Origin: Paraclostridium dentum
Lineage (GTDB): Bacteria > Bacillota > Clostridia > Peptostreptococcales > Peptostreptococcaceae
Direction of reading: 5' to 3'
Assembly: GCF_012922555.1 (NCBI RefSeq)
Contig: NZ_WIPK01000004.1
Location: 1 to 64,000, forward strand
DNA: 64,000 bases
Each line of letters opens with the position of its first letter. The first letter of the stretch is position 1. Below the pieces are notes generated by a model, which was given only the letters and a program-made list of their open reading frames with translations, had not been told where the DNA came from and made no database searches. Position numbers and translations under genes: made by a program. Positions 36,243 through 44,508 of this stretch are shown here, in pieces.

Positions 36243-38120
36243 TTACTTCGTTATACTTATATATTTTTTAGTACTTATTATATAAAAAATTAAATATATA
36301 AAACTAAATATAATTAATGATAATCCTATAAGTTCTAAATGATCTGAGTTAAACATAGAATTGACAGCATACCCTGCAACAATACCATGTATAGACCCAA
36401 CTATAACAGGGAGTATAAAAAATATTCCTAACTGCTTAAACACTGCTTTATTTATATATTCTTGACTTACTCCAATTTTTCTTAAAGTATTAAACCTTTC
36501 TTTATCTATACTAGCATCTTGAATACATTTAAAATACATTATACTGCCTAGCGATACTGTAAATACAAGTGCTAAGAAACAACCTACAAAGTATACTCCA
36601 TTTATAGCATAATATGCACTTTTATCAAATTGATCAGCACTATAAATTTCACTTTTTGAATTTTCTCTCATGTATTGGGCTATTGAGTTAGTGTTTTCAA
36701 AATTTTTAAGTGTAATGCCTTTAAAATATAATTCTTTTTTATTTAACTTAGTTTTTAATTTTTCATAATCATTATCATTTAAGACTAGTGTACCATTAGT
36801 TAATTGTCCCATTATATTAGAAGGTATATTTTTATTAATTTTTATTGATTCATTACTTATTTTTAAATTATCATTTATTTTAAATGCATTCATAACCCTT
36901 GTATCTACTAACAAAATTGCCTCACCTTTTTGAGGTTTATTTTTTTCTATATCTTTTTCATGTTTTACTTTTCCATGTTTTAATAACTTTTCTATATCTG
37001 AATATTTAGCTAAATACACATCATTTATATACATACTTAAATTTGATTTGTATGGAATTAAATCTACAGTAGTTTCATTCTTAACACCTTCATTACCTAA
37101 ATTTATCGCCATATCTAAAGACTTATCATCAGCTTTATTTTCACTTGTATAATATATACTATATGGGTATTCATTTTCAAATCCTGACGAAAAACACGAA
37201 CTCATACAAAATGCAACCATGATGCAAGTCAAACTACAAGCTATTAATATTGCAGCTTGAGCTAACGTTTTATTATTATCTTTTATCCTAAAAATAATAT
37301 TATTATAACTTACAATGTTTGTTTTTGAGTATAACCTCTTTTTATTTTTTATAATATTTCTTATAAAAATCGAGAAAAATCCTCTGAATAAAAAATGAGT
37401 TCCTATAATAGTCATAATTACCGTTGCCATTATAGCTATCGGAAATGCCACATTAGCTTCTTTATATTTTAATATTAGCAAGTACCCTAGAATAATTATT
37501 ATAAATCCTATGACCCCTTTAGTATTGTTTAATTTGTTATTTTCTAATTGGTATATTTTTTTTGCATTTATAAGTTTACTTATATCTGTTTTTATTAAAC
37601 ATATATATTCTTTTATAAAAACACCAATCAATATAATCAAAAATATTAGCAAAGTCTGAATTATTGAAATAAAGTTTATCTCAAAATTTATTACTTTATT
37701 TACATAAGATAGTTTAACTAAAATCATTAAAAATATCTTATTCAAAAGTATTCCAATACCCATCCCAATTATCATTGATATTAGCCCAATTATAAGTGCT
37801 TCTAATGAAAACATAAGTGCAATCTGCTTATTTTCAACACCCATAAATGTGTATATTCCAAACTCTTTTTTTCTTTGTTCTATAAAAAATTTACTTGAGT
37901 AAGAAATAAAAAATATAAAGAAAAATATTAGAACAAAAGCGCACATTCCTCCTGCCATAGATACTGCATTTAAGTCTTTTATTTCAAGGAATTGTTTACT
38001 GAAAATTAAAGTTGTGAAATTGTAAAATACAGCAATTGAGAAAACCATAGAGAAAATATAAACTCCATAGTTTTTTATACTTTGTCTTATATTCATTAAA
38101 CTTAGCTTAAATAAATTCAC
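36243..38120 (-). CDS. BceB-type ABC transporter permease (FtsX family)
   Basis: 625 aa with ten predicted transmembrane segments and one large extracytoplasmic domain (about residues 310-520), the hallmark of BceB/VraG/YtsD permeases that both resist and sense antimicrobial peptides. The N-terminal NIRQSIKNYGVYIFSM is typical. Its start overlaps the ATPase gene by 14 bp. It is the last gene of the regulator-kinase-ATPase-permease module. Confidence 0.92.
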   Translation of the reverse strand: MNLFKLSLMNIRQSIKNYGVYIFSMVFSIAVFYNFTTLIFSKQFLEIKDLNAVSMAGGMCAFVLIFFFIFFISYSSKFFIEQRKKEFGIYTFMGVENKQIALMFSLEALIIGLISMIIGMGIGILLNKIFLMILVKLSYVNKVINFEINFISIIQTLLIFLIILIGVFIKEYICLIKTDISKLINAKKIYQLENNKLNNTKGVIGFIIIILGYLLILKYKEANVAFPIAIMATVIMTIIGTHFLFRGFFSIFIRNIIKNKKRLYSKTNIVSYNNIIFRIKDNNKTLAQAAILIACSLTCIMVAFCMSSCFSSGFENEYPYSIYYTSENKADDKSLDMAINLGNEGVKNETTVDLIPYKSNLSMYINDVYLAKYSDIEKLLKHGKVKHEKDIEKNKPQKGEAILLVDTRVMNAFKINDNLKISNESIKINKNIPSNIMGQLTNGTLVLNDNDYEKLKTKLNKKELYFKGITLKNFENTNSIAQYMRENSKSEIYSADQFDKSAYYAINGVYFVGCFLALVFTVSLGSIMYFKCIQDASIDKERFNTLRKIGVSQEYINKAVFKQLGIFFILPVIVGSIHGIVAGYAVNSMFNSDHLELIGLSLIIFSFIYLIFYIISTKKYISITK

Positions 38121-38862
38121 TTACTTCACCTCCCATAGAAGTTAATAAGTTCATTATTTGCTTAAAGAAATCTTTTCTATTTCCATTACTATCTATCCTA
38201 GTGTTTAGCCTACCATCTTTTATGAAAATAATTTTATCTGAGTAACTTGCTGTAAATGCATCATGTGTAACCATTATTATAGTTACATTAAATTTTTTAT
38301 TCATCTCTTTTAAACAATTTAAAAGTTCTGATGCAGATTTTGAATCTAATGCTCCTGTAGGTTCATCCGCAAATATAATAGATGGTGAAGTTATTATGGC
38401 TCTTGCCGCTGCAACTCTTTGTTTTTGTCCCCCTGATAATTCATATGGATAGCTTTTCAAATGTTTTTTTATACCAAAGAAACTAGATAGTTTTTCAACC
38501 TCTTTTTGTATTTTATCAGGCTTTTCGTTTGCTATAACAAGAGGTAGTGCTATATTGTCTTCTATACTCATGTTATCTAATAAATTATAGTCTTGAAATA
38601 TAAAACCTATATTATCACGTCTAAACTTAGATAATTCTTTATTTTTTAAAGAATGAACATCTTCATTATCATAGTAAACTTTTCCCTCACTAGGTCTATC
38701 AATAGTAGACATTATATTTAAAAGCGTAGTTTTCCCTGCCCCAGAAGGTCCCATAATACTTATAAACTCTCCATCTTTGACCTCTAAGTTTATATTTTCT
38801 AGAATTTTAAATGTATTTTTATTATTTTTAATACTTTTATTTAAATTTATTACTTTTAACAT
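38107..38862 (-). CDS. BceA-type ABC transporter ATP-binding protein
   Basis: 251 aa. Walker A GPSGAGKTT, signature ELSGGQKQRVAAARA, Walker B IIFADEPTGALDS and switch His VTHD. MacB/BceA family. RBS GGAGGG. It has a 100-bp gap before it that contains an inverted repeat suited to the module's own response regulator. Confidence 0.95.
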   Translation of the reverse strand: MLKVINLNKSIKNNKNTFKILENINLEVKDGEFISIMGPSGAGKTTLLNIMSTIDRPSEGKVYYDNEDVHSLKNKELSKFRRDNIGFIFQDYNLLDNMSIEDNIALPLVIANEKPDKIQKEVEKLSSFFGIKKHLKSYPYELSGGQKQRVAAARAIITSPSIIFADEPTGALDSKSASELLNCLKEMNKKFNVTIIMVTHDAFTASYSDKIIFIKDGRLNTRIDSNGNRKDFFKQIMNLLTSMGGEVSEFI

Positions 38863-38918
38863 ACCTTACCCTCCAAATTGTAATTATTTTATACTTATAT
38901 TGTATAAACTAATTGCCT

Positions 38919-38942
38919 TGTAATCTATCCATCTACATTACA
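38919..38942 (-). promoter_or_regulatory. Inverted repeat upstream of the Bce-type ABC genes, likely response-regulator site
   Basis: TGTAAT-N12-ATTACA, symmetric, 57-80 bp before the ATPase start. BceR-type regulators bind inverted repeats in exactly this gap between sensor and transporter genes. A TATAAA -10-like hexamer lies between it and the gene. Confidence 0.55.
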
Positions 38943-38964
38943 GTTCAGAGGCTTAATATTACAC

Positions 38965-39978
38965 TTATGTAACATTGAAGTAATCTGATAATTTATAGAA
39001 TGTTATACATACATTACAAAATTCATTTTCCTTTGATTCTATACTTATATCATGACTTAATTTATTTAATATTTTTTTTGATATATATAACCCCATTCCT
39101 GTAGATTTGGTTATTTCGTTATGTTTGCCTACATACCCTTTATCAAATACTCTATTTATATCCTCTGTTTTTATACCAATTCCATTATCCTTAATGTGAA
39201 GTTCTATTCCAATTTCCGAATTTTGTAAGTAAATTTCTACAACACCATCTTCTTTAATATATTTACATGAATTATTTATTATTTGTTCAATTATGTGCAT
39301 TAACCATTTTTTATCACTTAACACGTTATAATTTAAATTACCTATTCTTAACTCTATCTTATTGTATATAAATAAATATTTATTCTTTTTTATAATTTCT
39401 TTTACTATTTTTTCTAAATTTATTTCTTCTATTAAAAAGTTAGAACTATAATCTCCACTTTTACTGATATATAAAGCTTGTTGAACTAAACTATCAATTC
39501 TTTTAAGTTCAATATTTATTTGTTTGTGTAACTCATAATTCCCAAAATATTTATTTTCTAGCTCTTTTACTCTTTGACTAATAATTTCTAAAACCGCAAT
39601 AGGAATTTTAATCTCATGTATCCATTTAGTCATATAGTCATTTATCTCTTCAATTTCTTTTTTCAAACTTTCTACTGTATTTTCATTTTCTAATAATTTA
39701 TTATCTATAACTTCTTTTAGCTTATTATTTTTAAATTCGTATGTTTTATTATTATTTATATATTCAAATAAGCTTTTATAGTTTTTTATGTATGAACTAT
39801 ATCCAAGTATAAAGAAAGCAATACATACAACTAAAATCATTGTATCTATATATATTAAACTGTTCAAAACCTTTTCCAATCTAAGATCTGCAATTATATT
39901 TATATTAACTATAACCACTATAAATATAGTTAAGTATATGGATAATTTAACTTGTTTTATATAATTTTTAAAATTCAT
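38965..39978 (-). CDS. BceS-type intramembrane-sensing histidine kinase
   Basis: 337 aa. Two transmembrane segments close together (about 15-33 and 40-60) with almost no outside domain, then HisKA with the Bce-specific MTKWIHEIKIPIAVL, and HATPase with NNSCKY, KDNGIGI and STGMGLYIS. Such kinases sense through the BceAB transporter. Its ATG overlaps the regulator stop (ATGA). Confidence 0.92.
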   Translation of the reverse strand: MNFKNYIKQVKLSIYLTIFIVVIVNINIIADLRLEKVLNSLIYIDTMILVVCIAFFILGYSSYIKNYKSLFEYINNNKTYEFKNNKLKEVIDNKLLENENTVESLKKEIEEINDYMTKWIHEIKIPIAVLEIISQRVKELENKYFGNYELHKQINIELKRIDSLVQQALYISKSGDYSSNFLIEEINLEKIVKEIIKKNKYLFIYNKIELRIGNLNYNVLSDKKWLMHIIEQIINNSCKYIKEDGVVEIYLQNSEIGIELHIKDNGIGIKTEDINRVFDKGYVGKHNEITKSTGMGLYISKKILNKLSHDISIESKENEFCNVCITFYKLSDYFNVT

Positions 39979-40652
39979 TGTATATAATACCCCTGACCTT
40001 TTTTAGTAACTATAAAATCGCTCAAACCTATATTTTCTAAAGTTTTTCTAAGCCTATTTATATTTACAGTTAAAGTATTTTCACTTATAAACTCTTCGCT
40101 ATCCCATAATTCTTCTATTATTGTATCTCTACTAACTATACTTCCTTGATTGTTCATTAATATATTAATTATTTTAAACTCATTTTTACTAAGTTCAACA
40201 AACTGATCATTGAAGTAAATCTTACTTTCTAAAATATTTAAAATTACATCTTTATATTTTACAATATCAACTTTTAATGAATTGTTGTATGAGTATGTTC
40301 TTCTTAATATAGCTTGTACTTTTGCAACTAACACTTGAGTTGAGAAAGGTTTTATTATATAGTCATCGGCTCCCATATTTATAGACATAACAATATCCAT
40401 ATCGTTATCCCTAGATGAAATAAATATTATCGGTACTTTTAATATATTTCTTATTTTATTGCACCAGTAAAATCCATCATAAAACGGTAAGTTTATATCC
40501 ATCAATACCAACTTAGGATTAATTGCTACAACTTCTTCTGCTATGTTGTCCAAATTTTTTGCTTCATGTGTCCTATATCCCCATTTACTTAAACACATAT
40601 GAATTTCTCTACTTAATGCTTTGTCATCTTCTACTAAAAAAATGTCTATCAT
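39975..40652 (-). CDS. BceR-type response regulator
   Basis: 225 aa OmpR family. VEDD, phospho-Asp in LVLMDINLPFYDG, YIIKPFS; the winged helix ends VTKKGQGYYI, as in BceR-type proteins. RBS AGGAGGG. First gene of the module. Confidence 0.93.
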   Translation of the reverse strand: MIDIFLVEDDKALSREIHMCLSKWGYRTHEAKNLDNIAEEVVAINPKLVLMDINLPFYDGFYWCNKIRNILKVPIIFISSRDNDMDIVMSINMGADDYIIKPFSTQVLVAKVQAILRRTYSYNNSLKVDIVKYKDVILNILESKIYFNDQFVELSKNEFKIINILMNNQGSIVSRDTIIEELWDSEEFISENTLTVNINRLRKTLENIGLSDFIVTKKGQGYYIQ

Positions 40653-40794
40653 AATACCCTCCTTTAAAAAAATAATATATATTTTGCCAATTATATATTA
40701 TAGCACACTTTAAAATTTCATAATTTGATATAATATTCATAGTTATGATAATATATTGTAATAAAATTTACTTAAAATAAAATGAGGTAGTAAT

Positions 40795-41622
40795 ATGATT
40801 ATTTTTAATACGTTTATAGAAAGCTTTTTAAATTTAGCTAGTGTTTTAGGAGTTTTTATAGTTTTTGGTATTTTATTAAACTTAATTGAATCTAAAAATA
40901 ATGAACTCATACAAAATTCACTTGGAATAAAATTCATAGTATTTACTGGTTTTATAGGAACTGTAGTTCATGAGTTAAGCCATATGCTAATGGCGTTTAT
41001 ATTTAACCATAAAATAGTTAAGGTTGAATTATTTAGACCTTTTAAATATAAAGAAGATGGAGTCTTAGGATATGTAAAACATACTTATAATTCAAGTAAT
41101 CTATATCAGCAAATTGGCAATTTTTTTATAGGTACTGCCCCTATGATTTTTGGTACTTTGTTCATATGGATACTTTTAATTTTATTTTCTAACGATACAT
41201 ACCAAGTACTTACAAATAATATACATATTGATTTGTACATTAGATACCTTGAGTCAACTGACTATTTAAAAGTTTTTAGTCTTTTAATTAATGATACTTT
41301 ATTAATATTAAAAAGTATGTTCTCACTAAAATATTTAGCTGATTTAAAACACTTAATTATGCTATTTTTAATATATTCTATAGCTACACATATGAGCTTA
41401 AGTCTCGCTGATTTAAAAGGAAGCTTTAAAGGCTTTATAGTGTGTTTTATTATTATTTTTATAATCACTCTTTTTCTCAATTTATTAAATCAAGCTAATT
41501 TATTTAATAATATTTTTATATTTAAATTTAATGTTTATGTTTTTTTATTTTTAACTGTGGGTTTAATTTTTTCATTATTAACACTTTTTGTATCATTTTT
41601 AATAAATATTATAAAAAGGTGA
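40795..41622 (+). CDS. Multi-pass membrane protein with HExxH motif
   Basis: 275 aa with six or so transmembrane segments. In or beside the second segment is VVHELSHMLMAFIF, an HExxH zinc motif as in M50/site-2-type membrane proteases. A second metal site (NxxPG or LDG) is not obvious, so peptidase activity is uncertain. RBS GAGG. It is transcribed away from the Bce module and followed 71 bp later by another membrane protein. Confidence 0.65.
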   Translation: MIIFNTFIESFLNLASVLGVFIVFGILLNLIESKNNELIQNSLGIKFIVFTGFIGTVVHELSHMLMAFIFNHKIVKVELFRPFKYKEDGVLGYVKHTYNSSNLYQQIGNFFIGTAPMIFGTLFIWILLILFSNDTYQVLTNNIHIDLYIRYLESTDYLKVFSLLINDTLLILKSMFSLKYLADLKHLIMLFLIYSIATHMSLSLADLKGSFKGFIVCFIIIFIITLFLNLLNQANLFNNIFIFKFNVYVFLFLTVGLIFSLLTLFVSFLINIIKR

Positions 41623-41693
41623 GTAATTGTTATAATATAGAAAATAATATATAATGATATTTCGTATTTTAAAGTTTAGAAAGGGTTGATATA

Positions 41694-42155
41694 TTGGAAT
41701 TAATATTGATTTTAATAGCATGTTTATTAGGATTTATGTTTATTAAATATTTATTTAAAAAAGTTATGCTATGTTTGTTCATTTTAGCTTGTTCAGGGGG
41801 AGTAAGCTTTATATACAAAATTCCATATAGTATAAGTGTTTTTTTAGTTTCAGTAATAATTTATTCATTTTATTCTATTTTCTCAGAAATGAAAAATATG
41901 GGCTGTAAGCTTTTTAAATCGAGAAAATCATATTTAGACGGTTGGTCTGAAAAATTAGTAGATTTACTATTTAGTATAAATTACATAGTTTTTATGATTA
42001 CTTCTTATATGATATTTATGAGAATGAGTTTTTCTATGATAGATATATTTGAGCTAGGTATAGCCTTTTTTATAACATTGTTATGTATATGGATAGTTGG
42101 TCATAGTAAAAACTTTGTTTTAAAATTTATAAGACCTAAAGAATTTGAAATTTAA
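41694..42155 (+). CDS. Small membrane protein, unknown
   Basis: 153 aa with four or five hydrophobic segments (near 2-20, 23-42, 45-62, 90-115, 120-140). Start TTG 41694 with AAAGGG at 8 nt. Family not recognised. Probably co-transcribed with the HExxH membrane protein before it. Confidence 0.6.
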   Translation: MELILILIACLLGFMFIKYLFKKVMLCLFILACSGGVSFIYKIPYSISVFLVSVIIYSFYSIFSEMKNMGCKLFKSRKSYLDGWSEKLVDLLFSINYIVFMITSYMIFMRMSFSMIDIFELGIAFFITLLCIWIVGHSKNFVLKFIRPKEFEI

Positions 42156-42169
42156 AATAAACAATAAAT

Positions 42170-42200
42170 AAAAAAGGAATCTTAAAAGGATTCCTTTTTT
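42170..42200. terminator. Bidirectional terminator
   Basis: AAAAAAGGAATC-TTAAAA-GGATTCCTTTTTT between convergent genes. Confidence 0.85.
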
Positions 42201-42202
42201 AT

Positions 42203-43543
42203 TTAACTTGCTCTACTTTCTTTATTAGCTTCTTTTTTAAAGCTTAATTTAGGAAACTCTACTACTAAAGAGATACTTGCAAATATTAATAAAAGTATTG
42301 GATAATATAAAAATTTAATAACTCCTATAGATGAAACTCCAGCAATTCCTACAGCCGTTAATATTTGAGCTCCATAAGGAATCATACCTTGCCAACATGA
42401 TGAAAATAAATCTAATATACTTGCAAGTTTTCTTGGATCAAGACCATACTTTTTCCCAATGTCCTTAGCTAATGGTCCTGCTGTTATTATAGTTATAGTG
42501 TTATTTGCTGTACATAAATCTATTATACTAGCAATTAAAGCTATTCCAAACTTAGCTCCAGTTGGGCTTTTTATCTTGCTTGTTACAAAATTTAATATGA
42601 AATCTATACCACCATTGTGTTTTATTAGTCCTATTACCCCACCTACTATAACTACTAATATACATAACTCTTGCATTCCAGCCATACCTTTAGATACAGC
42701 ATCTATAAATTGCCACATATCTAATGTTCCTGTAAAAATCCCTATAGCTCCTGCAAATACAACCCCGCCTGCAAGAAGTACAAAAACATTTGCTCCAGCT
42801 AGAGCTCCAACTAATACTGCAACATACGGTACAACTTTTATAACTTCATAATGTCCAGCTTCAGCTGAAGCTGCTGTCCCTGCTGTCATTACAGCTATTA
42901 TTATAAAACTTAGTAATGCTGCTGGAAGTATAACAAAGAAGTTCATTTTTACCTTATCTTTCATCTGACAACCTTGTGTACTTGCCGCTGCTATAGTTGT
43001 ATCTGATATCATCGATAAACTATCTCCAACCATAGATCCACCAACTATTATCGCTACTAGTAATTCTAATTGTATTCCAGTTTTTTGCGATACTCCTATA
43101 GCAATAGGCGTTAGTGCAGACACCGTCCCAACAGATGTTCCCATTGATGTAGATATAAAACATACCATTAAAAATAAACCTGGTACTAATAAATTTGGTG
43201 GTAAAATCGCTAAGCTTAAGTTTACTGTAGAGTCTACCCCTCCCATTGCTTTAGCTACACTACCAAAAGCTCCTGCTAATAAAAATATAACAATCATTAT
43301 CAGAATATTGCTATCCCCTGCATTCTTTAAAAAAACGTCCATTTTATTATCTAAAGATTCTTTAGGATTAATCATAAATGCAACTACAGCTGCAATTACA
43401 AATGCTGTCAATGCTGGCATTTTGTAAAAGTCTCCAGTTAAAATCCCACTACCTAAAAATAATACTAAAAATACACCTATAGGAAGTAATGCTATCGCAC
43501 TTCCCTTTTTTTGATTCAGACTATTATCGTCTATATTTTCCAT
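42203..43543 (-). CDS. nhaC: NhaC-family Na+/H+ antiporter
   Basis: 446 aa, about eleven transmembrane segments. NhaC family features include STSMGTSVGTVSALTPIA, GGSMVGDSLSMISDTTIAAA and the C-terminal CTANNTITIITAGPLAKDI with LDLFSSCWQGMIPYG. Exchanges sodium for protons or an organic acid. RBS GGGAGG. Monocistronic. Confidence 0.9.
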   Translation of the reverse strand: MENIDDNSLNQKKGSAIALLPIGVFLVLFLGSGILTGDFYKMPALTAFVIAAVVAFMINPKESLDNKMDVFLKNAGDSNILIMIVIFLLAGAFGSVAKAMGGVDSTVNLSLAILPPNLLVPGLFLMVCFISTSMGTSVGTVSALTPIAIGVSQKTGIQLELLVAIIVGGSMVGDSLSMISDTTIAAASTQGCQMKDKVKMNFFVILPAALLSFIIIAVMTAGTAASAEAGHYEVIKVVPYVAVLVGALAGANVFVLLAGGVVFAGAIGIFTGTLDMWQFIDAVSKGMAGMQELCILVVIVGGVIGLIKHNGGIDFILNFVTSKIKSPTGAKFGIALIASIIDLCTANNTITIITAGPLAKDIGKKYGLDPRKLASILDLFSSCWQGMIPYGAQILTAVGIAGVSSIGVIKFLYYPILLLIFASISLVVEFPKLSFKKEANKESRAS

Positions 43544-43716
43544 AATTTTTTCCTCCCTTTACATTATGAATAAGCTTCTTAACCCAACATCTATTGTATG
43601 AAAATTGTATAAATATGTAAAATTGCAAATATCTATGTGCTAATTTGTAAATATAGAGAAAATCAATTATGTTAAATTTTAAACACTTTTTCAGTAATTA
43701 TAATTTCATTAAGTGT

Positions 43717-43760
43717 AAAAAAAAGCAAGTGAACATTAACATTTATTCACTTGCTTTTTT
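43717..43760 (-). terminator. Terminator after the ECF S component
   Basis: AAAAGCAAGTGAA / TTCACTTGCTTTT with a 12-nt loop and T-runs. Confidence 0.85.
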
Positions 43761-43783
43761 ATTTAATTTGTATATTTTTTATT

Positions 43784-44296
43784 CTAAGAATGAGCTTTAA
43801 ACATTTTAACATATTTAACTTTACTTAGAGAATATGAAAGCGGAATAGCTATTACCATACTTACTATTCCTTGTATTAAGTTAGCAGGTATAGAAGCTGC
43901 TGAAATTATAGCACTACCTTTTAATACTATTCCAGCTATAAAATACCCTATTACCATTGTTAAAGTTCCTATTCCTGTTGAAAGTACACTTTTTATAATT
44001 GTATTATGATTTTTCATTATAATTCCAACTAAATATCCTTCTAATCCTTTTATTATAAGAGTAAATATTGCCCAATGAGCATATCCACTTAATATGTCAG
44101 CAAAAGCAGAACCGATTCCCCCCGCTATCATACCTGTTATAGGTCCAAACAATATTGATGAAATAAAAATCACACTATCTCCAATATTAACATATCCATC
44201 AGTCCCAGGTATTGGTATTTGTATGGCCATAGTAGCAATACAAACTAAAGCTATCATCAGACCCTTAAGCACTGTTTTCCTTGTATCCTCATGCAT
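43784..44296 (-). CDS. ECF transporter S component (vitamin-type, PF07155-like)
   Basis: 170 aa, six transmembrane segments. Pattern IQIPIPGTDGYVNIGDSVI and FGPITGMIAGGIGSAFADIL and LIIKGLEGYLVGI is typical of S components close to HmpT/PdxU. It would use the shared EcfAAT module encoded elsewhere. The vitamin is not certain. Start ATG 44296, 7 nt after GGAGGG, is preferred over an in-frame start at 44317. Two copies of a 16-bp near-palindrome lie upstream and probably bind a vitamin-responsive regulator. Confidence 0.85.
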   Translation of the reverse strand: MHEDTRKTVLKGLMIALVCIATMAIQIPIPGTDGYVNIGDSVIFISSILFGPITGMIAGGIGSAFADILSGYAHWAIFTLIIKGLEGYLVGIIMKNHNTIIKSVLSTGIGTLTMVIGYFIAGIVLKGSAIISAASIPANLIQGIVSMVIAIPLSYSLSKVKYVKMFKAHS

Positions 44297-44365
44297 ATTA
44301 TATCCCTCCACAATCAATTTCTTATGCTTTTATTATAAAGAAACGTATTCAAACATACAATAATT

Positions 44366-44407
44366 ATTGTACCCATACAATTGTTATTTTGATTGTATGG
44401 ATACAAT
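44366..44407 (-). promoter_or_regulatory. Twin 16-bp palindromic operators before the ECF S component
   Basis: ATTGTACCCATACAAT (44366-44381) and ATTGTATGGATACAAT (44392-44407); read on the other strand the second is ATTGTATCCATACAAT, one base from the first. A further symmetric sequence ACAATAATTATTGT overlaps at 44357-44370. Twin sites 26 bp apart suggest cooperative binding. The regulator is not in the window. Confidence 0.6.
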
Positions 44408-44474
44408 AATTATCATATACATATATACTTTTACCCTAAATTTTTCATAATTAAATTTTAATTTACTTAAACGT

Positions 44475-44508
44475 AAAAAGAATAGCCTAATTTGGCTATT
44501 CTTTTTTA
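44475..44508 (-). terminator. Terminator after copA
   Basis: AAAAAGAATAGCC-TAATTT-GGCTATTCTTTTT directly before the stop codon region. Confidence 0.85.

Noticed and set aside
42459-42851. Plus-strand 130-codon ORF inside nhaC
   Set aside because: Antisense shadow of a well-supported transporter gene.
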